DNA of 64,000 nt from JANMMJ01 sp964543235 (GCA_964543235.1 CAZIXE010000012.1:1-64000), one strand, 5' to 3'; positions 42,519 to 51,504 are shown, numbered from the stretch's first letter. Made by a program: numbers and translations. The notes: generated by a model from the letters alone, not told the origin.

Positions 42519-42537
42519 AATTCGCTGAGCCCGTCAA
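42509..42537 (-). promoter_or_regulatory. Sigma-70-type promoter of the SOS-box gene
   Basis: TTGACG (42537-42532), 17-base spacer, TATATT (42514-42509). With a 7-base discriminator the start falls on the A of the ATG at 42501, predicting a leaderless message. It begins 9 bases after the nrdJ stop. Confidence 0.82.
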
Positions 42538-42545
42538 GGGTTTTT

Positions 42546-44804
42546 TTAGCCACACTTCGAATATCCGCAGGTCAGACAGGTGGCGCAGCCCTCCTGGAAG
42601 ATCAAGGACGCCTCGGCGCAGCGCGGGCATTGGCCGGCGCGAGGGCCGTCACCGACGGCCATGGCCAACGGATCGGCCGTGCGCGGCAGTTCCTCGCGGC
42701 GAAGGAAACCCGTCTCGACCATGTGACGTTCGATGATGCCGCCAATGGCAGCCAGAAGACTCGGCACATAGCGGCCCTCCATCCACTGACCACCGCGCGG
42801 GTCGAACACGGCCTTGAGTTCCTCAACGACGAACGACACGTCCCCGCCCCGCCGGAACACGGCAGAAATCATACGGGTCAGCGCCACCGTCCAGGCGAAA
42901 TGCTCCATGTTCTTCGAGTTGATAAAGATCTCGAACGGGCGGCGACGGCCGTCCTGGACGATGTCATTGATGGTGATGTAAATGGCGTGGTCCGAGTCGG
43001 GCCACTTGAGCTTGTAGGTGAAACCCGGCAGTACGGCATGGCGCTCGAGCGGCCGTTTCATGTAGACAATCTCACCGGACTCGGCGGCCGGCGCCGCGGG
43101 CACCACACTCAGAACCGCCCCGGTGATGTCGTTGGGACGGAAAGTCGTGCAGCCCTTGAGACCCAGGTCATAGGCTTCGAGATAAACCGCCTTGAATGCC
43201 TCGAAATCGAGGGCAGGAGGGCAATTGATGGTCTTGGAGATCGCGCTGTCCACGTGGCGCTGGACGGCGGCCTGCATGATCAGATGCTCATGCGGCGTCA
43301 GGGCCTCGGCCGTCACAAAGGTGTCGGGAAGGGGAGTATCCTCACCATTCAGCTCACGGAAGATGCGGGCTGCATAGTCGACCACGCGTTCGGTGCGATG
43401 GCTGCCGTCCGGCAACAGTACCTTGCGGTCATAACTCACGGAGAATACCGGCTCGATGCCGCTCGATACATTACCGGCGAACAATGAGATGGTGCCGGTC
43501 GGGGCAATTGAGGTCAACAGGGCGTTGCGAATACCGTCGCGGCGGATCGTCTTGCGGATATCGGGAGCAAGCATTGCCACGTGGCCGGAGGCGAGGAACT
43601 TCCCCGCGTCATAAAGCGGGAATGCACCTTTCTCGCGGGCGAGGCCGGCGCTGGCGAGATAGGCTTCGCGCTCGATCATGGCCATCCAGCGCCCGGCGAT
43701 GTCCGCTGCCTCGGGCGTGCCATAACGCAAGCCGCACATCACCAGCGCATCGGCGAGACCGGTCATGCCCAGCCCGATACGGCGCTTGGCAATCGCCTCC
43801 AGGCGCTGGGCTTCGAGCGGGTAACGGGAGACGTCGACGACATTGTCCATGAAGCGCACTGCTACAGGAACGATGCGGCGCAGCTCGTCCTCGTCGAGGC
43901 GCGCATCGTCCGTGAACGGATGCCTGACCAGACGCGCCAGATTGACTGAACCGAGCAGGCAGGCGCCATAGGGCGGCAGGGGTTGCTCGCCGCAGGGATT
44001 GGTCGCGTGAATGGTTTCGCAGTAGGAGAGATTGTTGGCGGCATTGACGCGGTCGATGAAGATCACGCCGGGCTCGGCATAATCGTAGGTCGATCGCATG
44101 ATCTGGTCCCAAAGGTTCCTGGCGCGGACGGTCTTGAAGGTCCGGCCGGCAAAGACGAGCGGCCATTCGGCATCGGCCTTGACCGCTGCCATGAAGGCAT
44201 CGGTCACCAGGACCGAAAGATTGAAGTTCCGGAGACGGGCGGGATCGCGCTTGGCGGCAATGAACTCCTCGATGTCGGGGTGATCGCAGCGCAGCGTCGC
44301 CATCATCGCGCCACGCCGCGAACCTGCCGACATGATGGTGCGGCACATGGCATCCCAGACGTCCATGAAGCTGATGGGGCCAGAGGCGTCGGCACCCACG
44401 CCCTGTACCGGCGCACCCTTGGGGCGCAAGGTGGAGAAGTCATCGCCGATACCGCCACCCTGCTGCATGGTGAGCGCGGCCTCTTTCAAACCCTCAAAAA
44501 TCCCGTTGAGGGAATCATCAAGGGTCCCCATCACAAAGCAATTGAACAGGGTCACCGTGCGATTGGTGCCGGCACCGGAAAGTATGCGGCCGGCCGGCAG
44601 GAAACGGTAACCGGACAGGACCTCGTGAAAACGCCTGGCCCACTGGTCGCGCTGGTCGGGTTGTTCGGCGGCCGCCACAGCCCTCGCGACTCGCCACCAC
44701 GTGTCGGCCACCGTCTCGTCATGGACGGTGCCATCGGCATCGCGGAAGCGGTACTTCATCTCCCAGATCTCATGGGAGATCGGATCGAGCGGATCGGTGG
44801 TCAT
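42546..44804 (-). CDS. nrdJ: Adenosylcobalamin-dependent ribonucleotide reductase (class II)
   Basis: A 752-residue class II reductase making deoxyribonucleotides with vitamin B12 instead of a di-iron subunit, so it works with or without oxygen. Visible motifs: FNCFVMG (active-site Cys), GGGIGDDFSTLRP, TNPCGEQPLPPYGAC (radical-transfer Cys and catalytic Glu), SIAPTGTISL, and a C-terminal Cys cluster (CPRC...CATCLTCGYSKC) of the zinc-ribbon and redox-tail type. The upstream gap to plsC is 27 bases with an SOS-like box; no B12 riboswitch is visible. Probably co-transcribed with ftsE-ftsX-plsC. Confidence 0.95.
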   Translation of the reverse strand: MTTDPLDPISHEIWEMKYRFRDADGTVHDETVADTWWRVARAVAAAEQPDQRDQWARRFHEVLSGYRFLPAGRILSGAGTNRTVTLFNCFVMGTLDDSLNGIFEGLKEAALTMQQGGGIGDDFSTLRPKGAPVQGVGADASGPISFMDVWDAMCRTIMSAGSRRGAMMATLRCDHPDIEEFIAAKRDPARLRNFNLSVLVTDAFMAAVKADAEWPLVFAGRTFKTVRARNLWDQIMRSTYDYAEPGVIFIDRVNAANNLSYCETIHATNPCGEQPLPPYGACLLGSVNLARLVRHPFTDDARLDEDELRRIVPVAVRFMDNVVDVSRYPLEAQRLEAIAKRRIGLGMTGLADALVMCGLRYGTPEAADIAGRWMAMIEREAYLASAGLAREKGAFPLYDAGKFLASGHVAMLAPDIRKTIRRDGIRNALLTSIAPTGTISLFAGNVSSGIEPVFSVSYDRKVLLPDGSHRTERVVDYAARIFRELNGEDTPLPDTFVTAEALTPHEHLIMQAAVQRHVDSAISKTINCPPALDFEAFKAVYLEAYDLGLKGCTTFRPNDITGAVLSVVPAAPAAESGEIVYMKRPLERHAVLPGFTYKLKWPDSDHAIYITINDIVQDGRRRPFEIFINSKNMEHFAWTVALTRMISAVFRRGGDVSFVVEELKAVFDPRGGQWMEGRYVPSLLAAIGGIIERHMVETGFLRREELPRTADPLAMAVGDGPRAGQCPRCAEASLIFQEGCATCLTCGYSKCG

Positions 44805-44826
44805 CGCCGGAGTTCGCAGACGAGTT

Positions 44827-44841
44827 GTTCTCTATTTGTAC
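44827..44841 (+). promoter_or_regulatory. Imperfect SOS-like box upstream of nrdJ
   Basis: GTTC-TCTATTT-GTAC differs from the LexA motif by one base in the second half-site and from the clear SOS box at 42504 at two of fifteen positions. It lies 22 bases before the nrdJ ATG and overlaps the plsC stop. Possible damage control of nrdJ; could be chance. Confidence 0.4.
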
Positions 44842-45557
44842 ACGAAATTCGCTTCGGCGACAAGGGCTGCCGTGCTGCTTTCAATGCTGGCGGTGAGGTG
44901 CTCGGAGAATTCCCTGCGGGAAAGGCCTGGCGGCAGCGGCGGCAGGAACTCGAGGACAATGGTGCCCGGATAGCGGAGAAAACTGCGGCGGGGCCAGAAC
45001 AGGCCAGAGTTCAGGGCGAAGGGTACGCAAGGCAGTCCCAGGCGCAAGTAGAGGGCGGCAGCACCGGGCTTGTAGTCGGGGGGCGCGCCGGGAGCCCGGC
45101 GTGTACCTTCGGGAAATATGATGATCTGGCGGTTCATCTTCTTGGCCGCTTCAGCTGCCGCCAGCATGCGCTTCAGGGCCCGGGCGCCTGAACCTCGCTC
45201 AACCGGAATCATACGGAACTTGGGGATGAACCAGCCAAAGAGCGGAATGAAGACGAGTTCCCGCTTCAGCACCATGGCCGGGTCGTCGAAGAGCGGCAGC
45301 AATGCGAAGGTCTCCCACATGGATTGATGCTTGCCGGCCACCAGCACCGCTCCCTCCGGGATGTGCTCCCGTCCCCGGATTTCCATGCGCACGCCACAAC
45401 AGATGCGAAGCAGCCACAGTGATACGCGCGCCCAGGTCTTTAGGGCGGCGATCGACCAACGCCGCGGTGTCACAAAGAAGACGGCGCCAAAGACGAGGAA
45501 CAGGACAAGGTTCAGGTAGAAGGCGGAATTGAAAAGGCTGGAGCGAAACCAGATCAT
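44832..45557 (-). CDS. plsC: 1-acyl-sn-glycerol-3-phosphate acyltransferase
   Basis: A 241-residue membrane-associated acyltransferase producing phosphatidic acid. The N-terminus has a hydrophobic helix (residues 10-32). The catalytic block is GKHQSMWETF (the HX4D box in the HQSMWE variant common in alphaproteobacteria), followed by a FIPLFGW segment, MIPVERG and FPEGTRR (glycerol-phosphate binding). It begins one base after the ftsX stop, so it belongs to the ftsEX operon, linking division with phospholipid synthesis. Confidence 0.92.
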   Translation of the reverse strand: MIWFRSSLFNSAFYLNLVLFLVFGAVFFVTPRRWSIAALKTWARVSLWLLRICCGVRMEIRGREHIPEGAVLVAGKHQSMWETFALLPLFDDPAMVLKRELVFIPLFGWFIPKFRMIPVERGSGARALKRMLAAAEAAKKMNRQIIIFPEGTRRAPGAPPDYKPGAAALYLRLGLPCVPFALNSGLFWPRRSFLRYPGTIVLEFLPPLPPGLSRREFSEHLTASIESSTAALVAEANFVYK

Positions 45558-45558
45558 G

Positions 45559-46461
45559 TCACCACTGGTCGCGAAGAATGCGAGAGAGTGTGGTCTTGGC
45601 CGTCAATACGCTGATCAAGGTTGCCACAAGCGGTACTGCCAGGAGCAGGAGATGGCTCGCCCAGGATATGCCGAGTGGTGCAAACAGGAGGCTGCGGCTT
45701 GCCTCGGCGATACCGCCGGCGCTGGAGCCGGCGGCGCCAAGCCCGAGCAGGAAGAAAGTGAACAGGCCAGCCAGCAGTCCCGTACAGCCTGCCAGCAACC
45801 CGGTCTTCAGGAAGCGCCCTTGCATCTGCCGGGCGATAAAGCCGTCGCGGGCGCCGACAAGATGGAGCACGTCCACGACCTCGCGATTGGCATCAACCAC
45901 CGTGCGCGTCGCAAAGACGACAATGGCCACCGCCGAAATGGCGATCAATGCCAGGATGGCGTAGGAGAGGTATTCGAGCACACCCGCCATGCGGGTCAGT
46001 TCCGCCTGCCAGCGCTGGTGGGTATCGAGGCTGGCCCCCTTCACCTCGCGGGCGAGCCCTGCGTTCAGTGCATCGAAGTCTGGCGGTGTGGCGGCATCGA
46101 CGCCGACACGGATCAAGCGCGGAATGGGGAGTTCGTCTATGGCGCGGATCGGCCCAAGCCATGGTTCGAGAAGCCGCGCGCCAGCCTGGCGATCAAGGGT
46201 GGTGACCGAGATAACCCCGGCGGTGCGCCGCAAGAGGGATTCTGCCTTGGCGATTTCTTCATCGATATTGGCTTGCGAAATCTGCTTGATCTGTACCGTC
46301 ACTTCGCTCTGCAAACCAGCGGTCCACGCCTCCACAGCACGATTGATCAATATCAGCCCGCCGATGGCCAGGCAGGCGAGGTAGCACATGATCGCCATGG
46401 CGGCCGTCAGTGTCTTGAGCGGCGCCGCCTCAGGAGGAAAGATGGGGCCCGGCCTGCTCAT
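45559..46461 (-). CDS. ftsX: Cell division protein FtsX
   Basis: A 300-residue membrane protein with the FtsX layout: a cytosolic N-tail, helix at about residues 20-42, a periplasmic loop of about 110 residues, and three more helices (about 162-184, 212-235, 268-290). With FtsE it forms an ABC-like complex that controls peptidoglycan hydrolases at the septum. It overlaps ftsE by 4 bases (ATGA). The sequence is as divergent as usual for alphaproteobacterial FtsX, but gene order makes the call secure. Confidence 0.93.
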   Translation of the reverse strand: MSRPGPIFPPEAAPLKTLTAAMAIMCYLACLAIGGLILINRAVEAWTAGLQSEVTVQIKQISQANIDEEIAKAESLLRRTAGVISVTTLDRQAGARLLEPWLGPIRAIDELPIPRLIRVGVDAATPPDFDALNAGLAREVKGASLDTHQRWQAELTRMAGVLEYLSYAILALIAISAVAIVVFATRTVVDANREVVDVLHLVGARDGFIARQMQGRFLKTGLLAGCTGLLAGLFTFFLLGLGAAGSSAGGIAEASRSLLFAPLGISWASHLLLLAVPLVATLISVLTAKTTLSRILRDQW

Positions 46462-47117
46462 GCCGCTTCCAGGAGGTGACCGTGCTCGAGATGGAGCACC
46501 GGCATGCGGGCCTGGGAAATCAGATTGGTGTCATGGGTGGCGATCAAAACAGTCGTCCCCATGCGGTTGAGTTCCATGAAGAGACGCAGCAGCCGCCTGG
46601 CGAGCGCAGGATCGACGTTACCGGTCGGTTCGTCGGCCAGCAGCAGTTCGGGCCTGCCAATCACGGCGCGGGCAATGGCGGCACGCTGCTTCTCGCCGCC
46701 CGACAGCACCGGCGGGTAGGCGGCGGCCTGTTCACTCAGACCCACCCAGCTCAAGAGTTCCATCACGTCGGCCCGGTAATCGTCTTCGCGGCGGCCGGCA
46801 ACACGCAAGGGCAGGGCAACATTGTCGTAAGTGGTCAGATGATCAAGCAGCCGGAAGTCCTGAAACACGACGCCGATACGGCGGCGCAGGCCCGGCAACT
46901 CCTTGCGACGGACGGTCGCGACGTCATGGCCGAGTAACGAAATCAGGCCGCGCGTCGGTCTGAGCGCCAGGAACATCAGGCGGAGCAGCGAGGTCTTGCC
47001 GGCACCGGAAGGGCCTGTCAGGAACCGGAAATCGCCCGGCTGCAGCACGAAGCTGACATCGCGCAGGACCTCCGGGCCCCGGCCGTAACGCAAGCCGACA
47101 TTCTCGAGGCGAACCAC
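46458..47117 (-). CDS. ftsE: Cell division ATP-binding protein FtsE
   Basis: A 219-residue ABC ATPase: Walker A GPSGAGKTS, Q-loop FQDFRLLDH, signature LSGGEKQRAAIARA, Walker B LLLADEPTGNVD, H-loop ATHDTN. It partners FtsX in the cell-division complex. First gene of ftsE-ftsX-plsC-nrdJ. A CtrA box lies 49 bases upstream in the region shared with the divergent zinc-ribbon gene. Confidence 0.95.
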   Translation of the reverse strand: MVRLENVGLRYGRGPEVLRDVSFVLQPGDFRFLTGPSGAGKTSLLRLMFLALRPTRGLISLLGHDVATVRRKELPGLRRRIGVVFQDFRLLDHLTTYDNVALPLRVAGRREDDYRADVMELLSWVGLSEQAAAYPPVLSGGEKQRAAIARAVIGRPELLLADEPTGNVDPALARRLLRLFMELNRMGTTVLIATHDTNLISQARMPVLHLEHGHLLEAA

Positions 47118-47165
47118 CTAGTCCGATACTCCCAATTGACACCTGCTCACTTATGGCGCGCGGTC

Positions 47166-47180
47166 TTAACGTCCCATTAA
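47166..47180 (+). promoter_or_regulatory. CtrA binding box
   Basis: TTAA-CGTCCCA-TTAA followed by C, an exact match to the TTAA-N7-TTAA motif of the cell-cycle regulator CtrA. It sits between ftsE and the divergent zinc-ribbon gene. An AACGTCCC/GGGACGTT inverted pair (47168 to about 47208) also starts here. Control of ftsEX by CtrA would fit the cell cycle. Confidence 0.7.
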
Positions 47181-47266
47181 CTGCAATCGCGATTAAGCTT
47201 CGGGACGTTCCAGCCAGCCGGTTTCCCGGCGGCGCCGTCCGAATCGAGTCCGAAACCGGTCCTGAG

Positions 47267-47977
47267 ATGATAGTTGCCTGCCCCTCCTGCGCAACCCGTT
47301 ATGATGTGCCGCAAGGCCGGCTCAAGGCGCAGGGTTCGATGATGAAATGCACGGCGTGCGGGAATAGCTGGATTGAGAGCGGTCCGGTTGCGGTGATTGA
47401 TGCGGCGGTCAAGGACGTGCCGGCGATTATCGACTACGACGCGCCATCGGAACGCGAAGTCGAGCGCCTGGTAGAAGCGGCCCGGATCGCTCGCGAGGAA
47501 TTTGCTGCGCGCAAGAGGGAAAGGCTGAAGCGGCTTCGTGGCTGGGCGGTGCTGGCTTCGGCGCTGCTCCTGCCGATCGGGGCCGCATTGACCTTTCCTG
47601 AAGACATCGTGAGGATGGCGCCGGGAGCAGCCAGGATCTATGAAGCGGCCGGGTTTCGCATCAATATTTATGGCCTTGAACTGCGTTCGGTCGAGCAGCA
47701 ACACCTCATCGTCGACGGCCAACGCATGCTGGCCGTCAAAGGCCTCGTCGTCAACGTCTCGAGTACGGACCGCAAGGTCCCGGCGCTCAGGTTCGGTCTC
47801 CAGGACAAGGACGGCAAGGAAGTCTACTACTGGACGACGTCGGCTGGCAGCCGGCCATTGCGTCCCGGTGAGATCAACAATTTCGTGACCCGCATCTCAG
47901 CGCCGCCGGAGAATGGCGAACGCCTGCAAATCCGCTTTGCGCGGATCGAGGAAATCGGCTCAAATACCGTGCCATGA
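47267..47977 (+). CDS. MJ0042-type zinc-ribbon membrane protein
   Basis: A 236-residue protein. The N-terminus has a zinc ribbon (CPSC at residues 4-7, CTAC after the SMMKCT stretch), then a charged, coiled-coil-like linker, one transmembrane helix around residues 90-112 and a periplasmic domain of about 120 residues (DUF3426-like). Function unknown; alphaproteobacterial homologues are often next to ftsE or hpt. The start at 47267 puts the zinc ribbon at the very N-terminus as in the family. It overlaps hpt as ATGA. Confidence 0.82.
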   Translation: MIVACPSCATRYDVPQGRLKAQGSMMKCTACGNSWIESGPVAVIDAAVKDVPAIIDYDAPSEREVERLVEAARIAREEFAARKRERLKRLRGWAVLASALLLPIGAALTFPEDIVRMAPGAARIYEAAGFRINIYGLELRSVEQQHLIVDGQRMLAVKGLVVNVSSTDRKVPALRFGLQDKDGKEVYYWTTSAGSRPLRPGEINNFVTRISAPPENGERLQIRFARIEEIGSNTVP

Positions 47978-48525
47978 CGACGATAACGATCGACGGGCAC
48001 CAGATCGCGGTGCTGTTTCCGGAAGCGGAGATTGCGGCGCGCATCGAGAGTATTGCGGCCGAAATCGCGGCGTGGACGCCCAAGAACCTGCTGGTCGTTC
48101 CAATCCTCAAAGGGAGCTTCATCTTCGCGGCCGATCTCATCCGCGCCATGCACCGGGTCGGCCTGTCGCCGGAAGTCGATTTCATGATCCTGGCCAGCTA
48201 CCGAAAACAAACAAAATCTTCGGGCCATGTCGATGTGCTTCGCGACATCGAGCAGAGCGTCAAGGACCGCGACGTCCTGCTGATCGACGACATCCTCGAG
48301 TCCGGGCGAACGCTCGCCTTTGCAAAGGACCTGCTCACGGCGCGGGGCGCGCGGCATGTCTATACGGCGGTCCTGCTCGAGAAGCCGGGCCATCTTGCGG
48401 CGCATATCGCGGCTGATTTTCGCGGCTTCATCTGCCCGGACAAGTTCGTGGTGGGCTATGGCATGGATATGGCACACCAGTTCCGCGAGCTGCCATTCGT
48501 CGGCCATGTCGTATCGGGTGGCTGA
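47974..48525 (+). CDS. hpt: Hypoxanthine phosphoribosyltransferase
   Basis: A 183-residue purine-salvage enzyme converting hypoxanthine (and guanine) with PRPP to the nucleotide. The PRPP loop LLIDDILESGRTL is intact, KGSFIFAADLIR gives the pyrophosphate loop, and the C-terminal DKFVVGYGMD contacts the base. ATGA overlap with the zinc-ribbon gene couples the two, though no functional link is obvious. Confidence 0.94.
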   Translation: MTTITIDGHQIAVLFPEAEIAARIESIAAEIAAWTPKNLLVVPILKGSFIFAADLIRAMHRVGLSPEVDFMILASYRKQTKSSGHVDVLRDIEQSVKDRDVLLIDDILESGRTLAFAKDLLTARGARHVYTAVLLEKPGHLAAHIAADFRGFICPDKFVVGYGMDMAHQFRELPFVGHVVSGG

Positions 48526-48750
48526 GTGCCTCTACCGCCATTGGCCGAACTACAGGGCCGGGCGCTGCCCGCGGCGCGCCATGCGGCATAGCGGCAGTGA
48601 GTGCCCCGGAAGAGGACAGGCCTCGACAAATGCGGGATCAGCATATCAAGCGACGCCAGCGGGGGATTAGACGCTAGGCGAATTGCACCCTATTGTGGGG
48701 GCGGCGTAAATGGCAGCGGTTTGCGGCACGCGAGGGAGGAAAGAGCACCT

Positions 48751-50694
48751 ATGTCAGAGAAAGTCTATCCGGTTCCCGCCCAGTGGAAGAAGCGAGCCTA
48801 TGTGGACGATGCTGCCTACAAGAAGATGTATGGGGAATCGCTGAAGTCTCCCGAAAAATTCTGGGCGAAACACGCGAAGCGGATCGACTGGTTCAAGACG
48901 CCGAAGAAGATCAAGAACGCGAGCTATGCCTATCCCAATGTGTCGATCAAGTGGTTTGAGGATGGGGTTCTCAACGTCAGCTACAATTGCATCGACCGGC
49001 ACCTCAAAAAGCGGGGAAACCAGGTCGCCATCATCTGGGAGGGCGACGATCCTTATTACGACAAGAAGATCACCTACAATGAACTGCATGAGCAGGTTTG
49101 CCGGTTCGCCAATGTCCTCAAGAAGAACGGCGTCAAGAAGGGCGATTGCGTCACCATCTACCTGCCGATGATTCCGGAATCAGCCTACGCGATGCTCGCC
49201 TGCGCGCGTATCGGCGCGGTGCATTCGGTGGTGTTCGGCGGGTTTTCGCCGGACTCGCTGGCCGGCCGCATCAACGATGCCAACTCCAAGCTCATCATCA
49301 CTGCCGATGAAGGCCTGCGCGGCGGCCGCAAGGTGGCGCTGAAGCACAATACCGACGAGGCCCTCAAACGCTGCGCCGGCAATGAAAAGGTGATCGTGGT
49401 TCGGCGCACGGGCGGCCAGGTGGCGATGATTCCGGGGCGCGACGTCTGGTATCACGAGGAGGCCGCGCAGGTTACTGCCGACTGCAAACCGGAAAAGATG
49501 AAGGCGGAGGATCCGCTGTTCATCCTTTATACCTCAGGCTCGACGGGCAAGCCCAAGGGCGTGCTGCACACCACCGGCGGCTATCTCGTCTATGCCGCCA
49601 TGACGCATCAGTACGTGTTCGACTATCATGATGGTGACATCTACTGGTGCACTGCAGACGTGGGCTGGGTTACCGGGCACAGCTATATCATCTACGGGCC
49701 ACTGGCCAATGGCGCCACCACGCTCATGTTCGAGGGCGTTCCCAACTACCCGACGAATTCGCGATTCTGGGAAGTCATCGACAAGCACAAGGTCAACATC
49801 TTCTACACGGCCCCGACGGCGATCCGCGCGCTCATGGGGGCGGGCGAGGCGCCGGTGGCGCGGACATCGCGCAAGTCACTCAAGCTGCTCGGCACGGTGG
49901 GCGAGCCTATCAACCCGGAGGCCTGGGAGTGGTATTACCGCGTGGTGGGCGATGAGCGCTGCCCCATCGTCGACACGTGGTGGCAAACCGAGACAGGCGG
50001 TATCCTGATCACGCCTCTGCCGGGCGCGACGAAACTCAAACCGGGATCGGCGACACGTCCCTTCTTCGGGATCAAGCCGGCGCTGGTCGATGACAAGGGG
50101 GCAATCCTCGAGGGCGCAGCCTCAGGTAACCTTGTCCTTCTCGATTCCTGGCCCGGCCAGATGCGCACGGTCTACGGCGATCATGACCGATTTGTGCAGA
50201 CCTATTTCTCGACATACAAGGGCATGTATTTCACCGGCGACGGCTGCCGGCGCGACGCCGATGGCTATTACTGGATCACCGGGCGCGTCGACGATGTCAT
50301 CAATGTTTCGGGCCACAGGCTGGGAACGGCCGAGGTTGAGTCGGCCCTGGTTGCGCACCCCAAGGTATCGGAGGCTGCCGTTGTGGGCTATCCACACGAT
50401 ATCAAGGGACAGGGCATCTACTGTTACGTGACGCTGATGGGCGGCGAACAGGGTGATGAGGAGCTCCGCAAGGACCTGGTCGCGCATGTGCGCAAGGAGA
50501 TCGGGCCGCTGGCGACGCCGGACAAGATCCAGTTCGCCCCAGGCCTGCCCAAGACACGTTCCGGCAAAATCATGCGGCGCATTCTCCGCAAGATCGCCGA
50601 GGATGACTTCGGCTCGCTGGGCGACACGTCGACACTTGCCGATCCGGCCGTCGTGGATGATCTGATCAACAACCGGCAGAACAAGAAGGAATGA
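48751..50694 (+). CDS. acs: Acetyl-CoA synthetase
   Basis: A 647-residue AMP-forming acetate-CoA ligase. P-loop YTSGSTGKPKG, the DTWWQTETGG acetate-pocket Trp motif, the TGDG and GRVDDVINVSGHR hinge, and the acetylation-site motif TRSGKIMRR with its Lys near the C-terminus are all present. It activates acetate in the cytosol. The start at 48751 has GGGAGG ahead; the open frame begins 50 codons earlier without support. With mcd nearby it points to acetate assimilation. A strong terminator follows. The 225 bases upstream hold no gene I can support. Confidence 0.96.
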   Translation: MSEKVYPVPAQWKKRAYVDDAAYKKMYGESLKSPEKFWAKHAKRIDWFKTPKKIKNASYAYPNVSIKWFEDGVLNVSYNCIDRHLKKRGNQVAIIWEGDDPYYDKKITYNELHEQVCRFANVLKKNGVKKGDCVTIYLPMIPESAYAMLACARIGAVHSVVFGGFSPDSLAGRINDANSKLIITADEGLRGGRKVALKHNTDEALKRCAGNEKVIVVRRTGGQVAMIPGRDVWYHEEAAQVTADCKPEKMKAEDPLFILYTSGSTGKPKGVLHTTGGYLVYAAMTHQYVFDYHDGDIYWCTADVGWVTGHSYIIYGPLANGATTLMFEGVPNYPTNSRFWEVIDKHKVNIFYTAPTAIRALMGAGEAPVARTSRKSLKLLGTVGEPINPEAWEWYYRVVGDERCPIVDTWWQTETGGILITPLPGATKLKPGSATRPFFGIKPALVDDKGAILEGAASGNLVLLDSWPGQMRTVYGDHDRFVQTYFSTYKGMYFTGDGCRRDADGYYWITGRVDDVINVSGHRLGTAEVESALVAHPKVSEAAVVGYPHDIKGQGIYCYVTLMGGEQGDEELRKDLVAHVRKEIGPLATPDKIQFAPGLPKTRSGKIMRRILRKIAEDDFGSLGDTSTLADPAVVDDLINNRQNKKE

Positions 50695-50768
50695 TCCAAA
50701 CCTAGCCAGACGAGTCAGCCCGGACGCGGTCCTGGACCGCACAAAATACTGTGTTTTACCATGATGTT

Positions 50769-50796
50769 AAGGGGAAACTGACGGGTTTCCCCTTTT
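50769..50796 (+). terminator. Rho-independent terminator after acs
   Basis: AAGGGGAAAC (50769-50778), 6-base loop, GTTTCCCCTT (50785-50794), a perfect 10-base stem running into a short T-tract; it ends the acs message. Confidence 0.85.
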
Positions 50797-50855
50797 CAAT
50801 TTGGTTGTCCTGAAATAAGACAAGCCGGGTTCAATCCAGAGGAGAGTTGTCATTC

Positions 50856-51494
50856 ATGCAGCGGCGGTCGTTGCTTCTTGGCATGTTGGGATTACTGGTG
50901 GCGGCACCTGCGGCACGCGCCAACCACGAGGACCCGTTCTTCAGCCTGCTGTTCGGGAGCGATCCTCTGCCTTCGCGCAAGAGGCAGCAAAAGCGTAGTC
51001 AGTACAATAAAAGGAACAAGGGCCCCCGCAGCCGATATGAAGGCATGGAGACCGTGGCATTCCGGACTGACGAGAAGCCCGGCACCATCATCATCCGGAC
51101 GGGCGAGCGCCGGCTCTACTACGTCCTCGGCGGTGGCAGGGCCATTCGCTACGGTGTGGCGGTGGGCAAGGCCGGATTCGCGTGGTCCGGGACAGCGCGC
51201 ATCGGCAATATGGTCGAATGGCCAAGCTGGACGCCGCCGGAAGAAATGATCGAGCGGCGGCCGGAACTCGCCGAATATGCCGAAGGCATGCCGGGCGGGC
51301 CGGACAACCCGCTTGGGGCGCGGGCGATGTATCTCTACCAGGGCAAAAGGGATACGCTCTATCGGATTCACGGTACCAATGAGCCGGATTCAATCGGCAC
51401 TGCGGCTTCCTCAGGTTGCATTCGCATGCTGAATGAGGAAGTAATCGATCTCTACGACCGGGTGAGAATCGGTACGCGCGTCGTCGTGCTGTAG
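50856..51494 (+). CDS. L,D-transpeptidase (YkuD domain)
   Basis: A 212-residue exported enzyme that makes 3-3 peptidoglycan cross-links or attaches proteins to peptidoglycan. The N-terminus MQRRSLLLGMLGLLVAAPAARA is a signal peptide. The YkuD domain spans about residues 72-212 with the active-site HGTNEP and SSGCIRM (catalytic Cys). The ATG at 50856 is preferred because GGAGAG lies 9 bases ahead; an in-frame TTG three codons upstream would abut that site. Confidence 0.9.
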   Translation: MQRRSLLLGMLGLLVAAPAARANHEDPFFSLLFGSDPLPSRKRQQKRSQYNKRNKGPRSRYEGMETVAFRTDEKPGTIIIRTGERRLYYVLGGGRAIRYGVAVGKAGFAWSGTARIGNMVEWPSWTPPEEMIERRPELAEYAEGMPGGPDNPLGARAMYLYQGKRDTLYRIHGTNEPDSIGTAASSGCIRMLNEEVIDLYDRVRIGTRVVVL

Positions 51495-51504
51495 TTTTGC
51501 CGGG

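Noticed and set aside
42531..42547. Possible rho-independent terminator on the plus strand (CCC-GTCAA-GGG plus T7)
   Set aside because: The stem is only 3-5 bases and the nearest plus-strand gene ends 420 bases away, with another gene between.
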